Source of the DNA: Arthrobacter sp. CAN_C5 | GTDB taxonomy: Bacteria; Actinomycetota; Actinomycetes; Actinomycetales; Micrococcaceae | Direction: 5' to 3' | Assembly: GCF_017875735.1 (NCBI RefSeq) | Contig: NZ_JAGGMZ010000001.1 | Location: 248,001 to 312,000, forward strand | DNA length: 64,000 nucleotides | Program-made: the position numbers and the translations under genes | Shown: positions 58,632-64,000 of the stretch, in pieces | Position numbering within the stretch: the first letter of the stretch is position 1 | How the letters are laid out: each line of letters begins with the position of its first letter | Notes under the pieces: generated by a model | The model's input: only the letters and a program-made list of their open reading frames with translations | The model's database searches: none | What the model was told of the DNA's origin: nothing

Positions 58632-59273
58632 ATGATCACCAGTAACAAAGTTCTCAGCGTCGCTTTCACCGCAGCCCTGATCGCAGGAGCCGGCCTGGGA
58701 TCCGCCGGGGCCGCATTGGCCGCCCCTAGCCCGGTCTCCCAATCAGTGCCGGCGATGACCACCGGGCAAATGTCTATCAGCATCGACGACTTCGTGTTTT
58801 CCGGGCCGGGCACCGTTAACCCGGGCGGTGAGATTACCGTGACGAACAACGACAGCGAAGCCCACACGGTGACCGCCGATGACGGTTCCTTCGATGTCAC
58901 CATCCCCGGCGGGGAAAGCGCCACTTTCACCGCCCCGAGCGTAATTGGGAGCTATGGGTTTTTCTGCAAGTTCCACGGCAACATGAAAGGCACCCTCACC
59001 GTCGGTGCTGAATCCATGGCGCCGGCCCCGGCAGCGCCCACGACACCGGCAGTACCAGCTCCGGCGGCACCGGCACCCGAGGTCGCAGAGTCCGGCAGTG
59101 CCGGACACAGCGGGATGGACCAGATGGGTGCTGTCCCCCGGGGCGGCGCCGATACCGGAGTGATGAACGAAGCAAGTGACGGGTCAACGATCATCGCGCT
59201 GGGTGGGGGTCTGGTCCTCCTCGCCGCAGCCGGTGGAACCTTTGCTGTCCGCCGCCGGAGCAGCAACTCCTAA
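58632..59273 (+). CDS. Cupredoxin-domain surface protein with sortase-type C-terminal signal
   Basis: A 213 aa secreted blue-copper-type protein. The signal peptide ends GAALAA at about residue 31. The plastocyanin-like domain has the copper ligands His in SEAHTVTADD, then Cys, His and Met in FFCKFHGNMKG. After an Ala/Pro-rich stalk it ends AVPRGGADTGVMNEASDGST, IIALGGGLVLLAAAGGTF, AVRRRSSNS, the same signal as the CHRD protein (PxGGADTGV, helix, arginines). It probably is anchored at the surface and carries electrons or binds copper. Confidence 0.92.
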   Translation: MITSNKVLSVAFTAALIAGAGLGSAGAALAAPSPVSQSVPAMTTGQMSISIDDFVFSGPGTVNPGGEITVTNNDSEAHTVTADDGSFDVTIPGGESATFTAPSVIGSYGFFCKFHGNMKGTLTVGAESMAPAPAAPTTPAVPAPAAPAPEVAESGSAGHSGMDQMGAVPRGGADTGVMNEASDGSTIIALGGGLVLLAAAGGTFAVRRRSSNS

Positions 59274-59294
59274 TCCCACCCGATCCTTCGTCAT

Positions 59295-59336
59295 GGGCCG
59301 TAAAACCGTATCTCTTCCATCGCGGTTTTACGGCCC
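59295..59336 (+). terminator. Hairpin terminator after the cupredoxin gene
   Basis: A perfect 14-bp stem, GGGCCGTAAAACCG (59295-59308) with CGGTTTTACGGCCC (59323-59336). It lies 22 bp after the stop. Confidence 0.75.
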
Positions 59337-59525
59337 CTGTGTATTGTGTCAATCACCGGAACCGGCACGGACACAGCCCGGGTCAGCACGATCAACCCGG
59401 CACGATCCACCGGGCACGGTCAACTGGGCACGATTAATGGGGTTTGACGATCTTGGCGTGTGAGACCGTGCAACAATCCCTCACCTACCCATCACTGGAA
59501 AGTTCATCCTTTTGGAGGCACGATC

Positions 59526-59978
59526 ATGAAGGTACGTAACGGAATATCAGCTTTTCTGCTTGCCGGGCTTCTCACCGGAACCGCCGCCTGCGGTTCAGAG
59601 ACCGGGCCAAGCAGCTCCGAGGCGACCACGGCGCCCAACGAAGCCGCGGCACCGGAATCAGCTACCGCGACCACCGGAGCGCCCGGAGCCTCCGCTTCGG
59701 GGTCGGCTTCTGCGGAAGCAGCGCCTGCTGAGGAGGCCATGATCACCATCAAGGACTTCGAATACGAGATGCCTGAAACCATCGCACCCGGCACCATGGT
59801 GACGGTGGTCAACGAGGACGACGCCCCGCACACGGTCACGGCGCAGGACGACGGCGGGTTCGACGTCGACGTCCCAGCTGGTGAAACGGTGACCTTTACC
59901 GCCCCCGAGGAAGCCGGCGACTACGCGATCATCTGCACCTACCACCCCGAGATGTCCGGCGCCCTGGTCATCTCATAA
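59526..59978 (+). CDS. Cupredoxin lipoprotein
   Basis: A 150 aa lipoprotein: signal peptide with lipobox LTGTAAC, then an Ala/Ser/Thr-rich linker, then a plastocyanin-like domain with His in DDAPHTVTAQDD and Cys, His, Met in YAIICTYHPEMSGAL. GGAGG precedes the ATG at 59526. It lacks the PxGGADTG signal and is instead held by a lipid. It is similar to the domain of the protein at 58632. Together they may form an extracellular copper or electron-transfer pair. Confidence 0.92.
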   Translation: MKVRNGISAFLLAGLLTGTAACGSETGPSSSEATTAPNEAAAPESATATTGAPGASASGSASAEAAPAEEAMITIKDFEYEMPETIAPGTMVTVVNEDDAPHTVTAQDDGGFDVDVPAGETVTFTAPEEAGDYAIICTYHPEMSGALVIS

Positions 59979-60065
59979 ACCGGGCAGGCAACTCCGCCAG
60001 AAACCGGGGGGCACGCCCCACCCGGGGTCGGGGACCACGCGACCGCAGACCAGGCATGCAACCGA

Positions 60066-60195
60066 TTACCATGAATTGTTCTGCGCGTTCTGGTTACGGT
60101 GGGCCCGGTCGTTAGCGCTGTCATCCACTTCCAGTTCGCACCCGGTTTCCAGCAGGCCGAACCGGGCGGAATATGACCGGCGGAACAAGCGGGAC
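60066..60195 (-). pseudogene. Unidentified C-terminal gene fragment at the IS remnant border
   Basis: A minus frame reads RRSYSARFGLLETGCELEVD, then DSANDRAHRNQNAQNNSW and a stop at 60066-60068. It is protein-like, has no start, and abuts the IS3 remnant beginning near 60203. I do not recognise the family. Confidence 0.4.
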
Positions 60196-60202
60196 CCCTA
60201 TC

Positions 60203-60681
60203 AGGTGACTGTGTGAGTTTCGCATCCGATAATGGGGGCAGGAGGAAATTCACAGATTATGGCACGTAGACATACCCCTGATCAGGTCATCGCGAAGGTC
60301 CGTCGGGGCCAGAAGATGTTCAACGACGGACGGCCGATGATTGAGGTCATCAAGGAACTGGAGGTCACCGAGGCGACCTGGTACCGGTGGCTGAACCAGT
60401 ACGGTGGCGAGTAGGCCGAGTCCACGAAACGGACTAAGTAGCTGGAGAAGGAAAACGCCAGGCTAAAAAAGCTGTTAGCCGATCAGGTCCTGGCCAATGA
60501 CATTTTGAGCGAGGTGGCCCGGGGAAAATTTTGAGCCCTGAACTCCGGCGTCGTGCGGTCCGCATGGCGCAGGAGAAGTTCAGGGCATCCGAAAGGTTCG
60601 CCTGTAAAGTGCTCGGCCAGAACCGCTCTGCCCTGCGCAAAGGCCGCCCGGAGGTCGGCTTCGAAGAACAGCAGTTTGGGG
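60203..60681 (+). pseudogene. Remnant of the IS3 element found intact at 32750-34006
   Basis: The leader and the orfA start are almost identical to the intact copy (HTPDQVIAKVRRGQKMFNDG). OrfA is broken by stops at 60412-60414 and near 60438, then resumes as LEKENARLKKLLADQVLAND. The orfB start follows (VRMAQEKFRASERFACKVLG, then QNRSALRKGRPEVGFEE) and ends at about 60681, where the ATPase gene begins. The left terminal repeat is also lost. Confidence 0.9.
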
Positions 60682-60687
60682 GTTCTT

Positions 60688-61833
60688 TCAGTCGTCGCGT
60701 TCCCGCACGAACCCGGCAAATCCCGGGATAGTGAACTCCAGCTGACCACGGTCCGCCGGTTGAATGAGTCCCTTGTAGATCAAACGTGCCCGGGGCGTCG
60801 ATAATTGGTTGCTCGATACGCTGAGGAGATCAGCGATCGACGCCCGCGATACCTGTCCGTCCCCGACCGATGCCATGGCGTTGAGCATGCGTCGCTCGGC
60901 GGGAGAGCAACTGCCCCATCGCGCCCGGAAAAGTGCGTCCAGGTCGGAGCGCATCGCTACGCGCCCATGCTCGACGGCTTCCACACTAATGACGCCACCT
61001 GGGTCCGGGCGTCCAGCGGCGACCCATGCGGCATCAGCGATCAACTGCACTGAATACGGGTACCCCTGAGCAATAGAGAGCGCGAGACCGACTGCGGGTG
61101 CAGTCCACGTCACACCCAGTGCCCTCGCTGGCCCAATGAGCGCGATCTCCTCCGCGTCTGGGCTCAGCGGTCCGAGAGGGCGATACGCAATGCGTTCACT
61201 GAACGTGACGACAGCAGCGATCGTCTCCGGTGCGTTGGGTAGCCCGGCCGCGAATACCGCGGCAGGGACGTCTGAGCCCTCCGCCTGGAGATGTTGCCAC
61301 GCGTACACGAGCGTTCGAAGTCCCGTAGGGTCTGCGGCTTGGATCTCATCGATGAAGAGAACCAACCCGTGGCTCTGCGCTGCCGTCTCCCGTATGACGT
61401 CCTCGAATGTGCGCACACCAGCGGGTTCTCCTGTTGGGCCGGGCCGTCGCATTGTTCCCGCGACATGAGCAACGCCGGGGATACCCACCGTCACCGTCAG
61501 CGTGTCGAGGAGGCCCTTCACCCGGGTTCGGGCCGAGTCTCCGAACGACCGCGCGGCCCGATCGATCTCTTGAGCGATCTGCGAGACCAGGCCCTGTTCC
61601 TCGCCTGCGGTAATCCAGACCGTGAGTACGCCGCGTGCCGTAGCTCGCCGCTGATACTCGCGCAGCAACGATGTTTTGCCATATCCACGGGGTGCATGAT
61701 CGACCCGGAGCCGGCCGACGAGCCGACCGAGGTCAACCAGCGTCGATAAGCGTTCATCGACCTCAGCAAGCTGCTGCGCCCTCCCGGGCACAACACGAGC
61801 GACCTCGCCTGGGGTGTATGGACTCGGCTGCAT
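60688..61833 (-). CDS. AAA-type ATP-binding protein
   Basis: A 381 aa ATPase of the AAA_16/orc1-like group. It begins EVARVVPGRAQQLAEVDERL, and Walker A is HAPRGYGKTSLLREY. Walker B is GLVLFIDEIQAADPTGLRTL. A C-terminal winged-helix-like part follows (SPAERRMLNAMASVGDGQVS, then LSVSSNQLSTPRARLIYKGL). Such proteins act as signalling or DNA-associated ATPases; the role is unknown. The ATG at 61833 is used. Its 3' end touches the IS3 remnant without disturbing the protein. Confidence 0.87.
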   Translation of the reverse strand: MQPSPYTPGEVARVVPGRAQQLAEVDERLSTLVDLGRLVGRLRVDHAPRGYGKTSLLREYQRRATARGVLTVWITAGEEQGLVSQIAQEIDRAARSFGDSARTRVKGLLDTLTVTVGIPGVAHVAGTMRRPGPTGEPAGVRTFEDVIRETAAQSHGLVLFIDEIQAADPTGLRTLVYAWQHLQAEGSDVPAAVFAAGLPNAPETIAAVVTFSERIAYRPLGPLSPDAEEIALIGPARALGVTWTAPAVGLALSIAQGYPYSVQLIADAAWVAAGRPDPGGVISVEAVEHGRVAMRSDLDALFRARWGSCSPAERRMLNAMASVGDGQVSRASIADLLSVSSNQLSTPRARLIYKGLIQPADRGQLEFTIPGFAGFVRERDD

Positions 61834-61836
61834 CAA

Positions 61837-62534
61837 TCACCTCGAACTATTTGTTATGAAGTAGGGCTTTCATAACAGTCTATCGGTGATGGTGGCAGAA
61901 GTGAGTAGGCGCATCGACGCCCCGGACGCCTAACGGCCGCATTCCCCTCTGCAGGGCAGCGCCCGTCAGCCGATCGGCAAACGGACACGGAATCCTGGCC
62001 GTCAATCGATTCGACGAATCCTTGCCCCGAAACCTCCGCCACGTGGCCTTCGTCATCTGCGGCGCATTGGGCTGCCTCTTCACCAACCCTATCGCGCATA
62101 GTAGACCTACGCACAGGCCTACTTTTAGCGAGCTGCCGCCGGAGGCTTTTCTCGGACAGTCGACCGAAACCGAGCAGCTTCCCATCGAGCAAATACCGGG
62201 CGCGAAAACAACGTCGGGACGCACTGCGAGTTCGCGGCCCTGGGCGCTGGCAAGCTCGACTTCTTCGATTACTAAAGAATTTGTGCCACTGATGACAGCC
62301 CGTCCACACATGACGCCATTGCTGCCCCACGAGTATTGCAGCTCACCCCCAGGTGGACGGCTCTGAGCTGGTCCCCGGGTCATCCACCCGCCCACAGGTG
62401 GATGACCCGTAAGACACGACAGCAAAAGTAAGGGCACTGGTTGTCGGTGCCCACCCGGTACGGTCCCTTCGCATGAGCAGAACAAAAGGTACGCGTGGAC
62501 CCCACGGAGTTGCATCTGGTGCTAGCCCTTTGCC
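61837..62534. other. Intergenic region with one repeat, no supported gene
   Basis: About 700 bp between the ATPase and the ISL3 element. Open frames exist on both strands but have no ribosome binding site or known motif. It holds the dispersed repeat copy B at 62350-62409. Confidence 0.45.
62350..62409 (+). repeat. Dispersed 60-bp repeat, copy B, with a perfect 13-bp dyad
   Basis: It matches 5628-5687 at both ends. The arms CGGGTCATCCACC (62376-62388) and GGTGGATGACCCG (62397-62409) form a hairpin with an 8-base loop. Possible roles are an element end, a recombination site or a terminator. Confidence 0.65.
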
Positions 62535-63980
62535 GGCTCTTCAGAATTGAGAGTGTAGTCGCGGTCTGAATCCGCCGGATTCGAGTAGTGATCTGGCGAT
62601 GTAGTTGGTGAGGTTCCGGAAGCCCAGGGCGGAGCCGCGGAGGTGTTCCAGGCGGCCGTTGATGGCTTCGGTTGGCCCATTTGAGGTCCCGGGTAGGTCG
62701 AAGTAGGCAAGGACGTCTGGGGCCCGGCGGTTGAGAGTTCGCCCGAGGGTTTTGAGCTCAGCGAGGGCGGTGGGAACACCTGTGCCCAGGGATGTGATGA
62801 CTGCTTCCATCAACGTCCGTCCCTTGGCCCGGTCCGCTTCCCGGTAGGCGGCAACCATGCGCTGGTAGATCCCCCAGCTCGCTTCTACCTCGACGTGGGT
62901 GTCCGTTGTGAACAGGGATTGAAGACGCGTGCGTTGCTTATCGGTGAGCAGATCCGCCCCGGTGTGAAGCGTTAGCCTGGCCGAATACAGCGGGTCGCCA
63001 GCACGCCCACGGTGCCCGCAGGACTGTTGCTGAACGCGCCGTCGGCAGCTATCCAAAGCCTCTCCAGCCAGGCGGATGACATGGAAGGGATCCATCACCG
63101 GAACAGCCTCGGGAAGTTCTTCGGCCGCGGCGCTCTTAAATCCGGAGAACCCGTCCATGGCCGCGACCTCGATCCTGTCCCGCCATTGTTGCGGGCGTGC
63201 TTTTAGCCACGTGGCGAAGACTTGTTTTGAGCGGCCTTCGACCATATCCAGCAGGCGGGACGGTCCGGTGCCATCACGGATCGGGGTCAGATCGATGATT
63301 ACGCTCACGTACTTGTCCCCGCGGCGGGTGTGCCGCCAAACATGCTCATCAACACCGATGACTTTGCCCCCGTCGAACCGGTGCGGATCATCAATGAGCA
63401 CACGCTTACCTTCGGCCAGGACAGCTTTGTTGGCAGTATTCCAGCTCACGCCCAGCCCTTCGGCGACGCGGGCGACCGTGAGGTGTTGACACACGATTCC
63501 CTCCAACGCCCACCGCAGCCCGCGGCGGGAGAGTTTCGCCCGTGAATCGGCGGCTTTGGACGTGTCCTGCCGCCACACCTGTCCGCACCCGGAACATTTG
63601 TATCTGCGAACTTTGACCAGCAGCGTGGTCGGGCGCCAGCCGAAGGGTTCGTGAGCGAGCTGGCGGGTCACCGTGTCCCGAGGGACGCCTTGGCACCCAC
63701 AGTTACGGCACCAGTCATCTGGGTCAACAACACGGCAAGCAAGAACGGCGTGATCGCGGCTCAGATGCTGCCCCGTGGCCTCGAGTCCAAGTTCGTCGAG
63801 CCGACAGAATGTGGTCAGGTCAGGGCTGCGGAAGGTAGCGTGGAACACGAGGGCCTTGCGGTAGAGGAATCAAGATCTAGACAATCCGATTCTCTCCCAA
63901 GGCCCTCCCTTCAGCCGAAACAACCTCTCGCCCCAGACTCCTCACGGCGCCGCCAACTACACTCTCAATTCTGAAGAGCC
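62535..63980 (-). mobile_element. ISL3-family element with perfect ends
   Basis: The two ends (62535-62558 and 63957-63980) are perfect 24-bp inverted repeats beginning GGCTCTTCAGAATTGAGAGT. The transposase gene fills the element. I cannot see an 8-bp target duplication (flanks cctttgcc and acatatgg), so one side may have changed after insertion. Length 1446 bp. Confidence 0.93.
62541..63848 (-). CDS. ISL3-family transposase
   Basis: A 435 aa transposase. The N-terminal zinc-binding region is DPDDWCRNCGCQG and YKCSGCGQVWRQD, followed by the HTH region and the DDE catalytic core: Asp in VIGVDEHVWRHTRRGDKYVS, Asp in VAAMDGFSGFKSA, and Glu in GTSNGPTEAINGRLEHLRGS. The stop codon lies within the left terminal repeat. 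It looks intact. Confidence 0.94.
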   Translation of the reverse strand: MFHATFRSPDLTTFCRLDELGLEATGQHLSRDHAVLACRVVDPDDWCRNCGCQGVPRDTVTRQLAHEPFGWRPTTLLVKVRRYKCSGCGQVWRQDTSKAADSRAKLSRRGLRWALEGIVCQHLTVARVAEGLGVSWNTANKAVLAEGKRVLIDDPHRFDGGKVIGVDEHVWRHTRRGDKYVSVIIDLTPIRDGTGPSRLLDMVEGRSKQVFATWLKARPQQWRDRIEVAAMDGFSGFKSAAAEELPEAVPVMDPFHVIRLAGEALDSCRRRVQQQSCGHRGRAGDPLYSARLTLHTGADLLTDKQRTRLQSLFTTDTHVEVEASWGIYQRMVAAYREADRAKGRTLMEAVITSLGTGVPTALAELKTLGRTLNRRAPDVLAYFDLPGTSNGPTEAINGRLEHLRGSALGFRNLTNYIARSLLESGGFRPRLHSQF

Positions 63981-64000
63981 ACATATGGTCCGGCGGCTCC
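63981..64000. other. Right edge of the window
   Basis: Twenty bases follow the ISL3 right end. Too short to describe. Confidence 0.3.

Noticed and set aside
1-64000. CRISPR array
   Set aside because: No set of regularly spaced near-identical repeats was seen; the only tandem sites are the regulator operators.

Overview
The window is high-GC actinobacterial DNA, most likely from the Micrococcales (Arthrobacter or a relative). This rests on the protein families seen (a TatA/TatC/TatB set, class F-like sortase, TipAS, a DUF5937-like regulator, SigK-like sigma remnant), frequent GTG/TTG starts and GC-rich codon use. There is no core housekeeping block, no rRNA and no tRNA that I can see. At least seven insertion sequences or remnants, three serine-recombinase genes or remnants and many broken genes point to a plasmid or a large genomic island.

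Layout. 0.2-2 kb: a minus-strand tatA-tatC-tatB operon. 2-9 kb: an IS3-type element with recognisable ends, an IS110 element with a likely bridge-RNA leader, a resolvase and a decayed IS256. 9-32 kb: stress, drug-response and export genes under local repressors. These are TetR/ketoacyl synthase, GH16, GNAT, an ArsR-like regulator with an MFS pump, an ABC-2 exporter, a serine hydrolase and a small HTH protein sharing one operator motif, cupin, TipAS, oxidoreductase, a MacB-like ABC exporter, two paralogous TetR genes with almost identical operator arrays, DUF4386, thioesterase and HxlR. Between them lie fragments of a third TetR, an oxidoreductase and a copper-type P-ATPase. 32.7-34 kb: an IS3 element.

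34-47.6 kb is visibly lower in GC and looks like a defence island: a TIR-domain protein next to a DUF3892 protein, a HigB-like toxin with an XRE-ImmA/IrrE antitoxin, a resolvase, several uncharacterised genes, an IS21 element, and a two-gene Pycsar operon (nucleotide cyclase PycC plus membrane effector PycTM) that may carry a third very small ORF. 47.6-53 kb: a GntR-controlled catabolic operon (FAD/Fe-S oxidoreductase and MmgE/PrpD protein). 53.6-55.2 kb: a decapitated IclR regulator and an Abi_2-type abortive-infection pseudogene.

55.2-60 kb is a cell-surface module: a sortase lipoprotein, a CHRD protein and a cupredoxin that share the same unusual C-terminal signal (PxGGADTG, membrane helix, arginines), a cupredoxin lipoprotein and a wrecked SigK-like sigma factor. 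60-64 kb: an IS3 remnant, an AAA-type ATPase and an intact ISL3 element with 24-bp perfect ends.

The strongest biological units are the Pycsar operon, the TIR/DUF3892 pair, the sortase with its two signal-bearing substrates, and the small-HTH/serine-hydrolase regulon defined by five GTCAAC-N4-GTTGAC sites. All calls are from reading the sequence; no searches were run.
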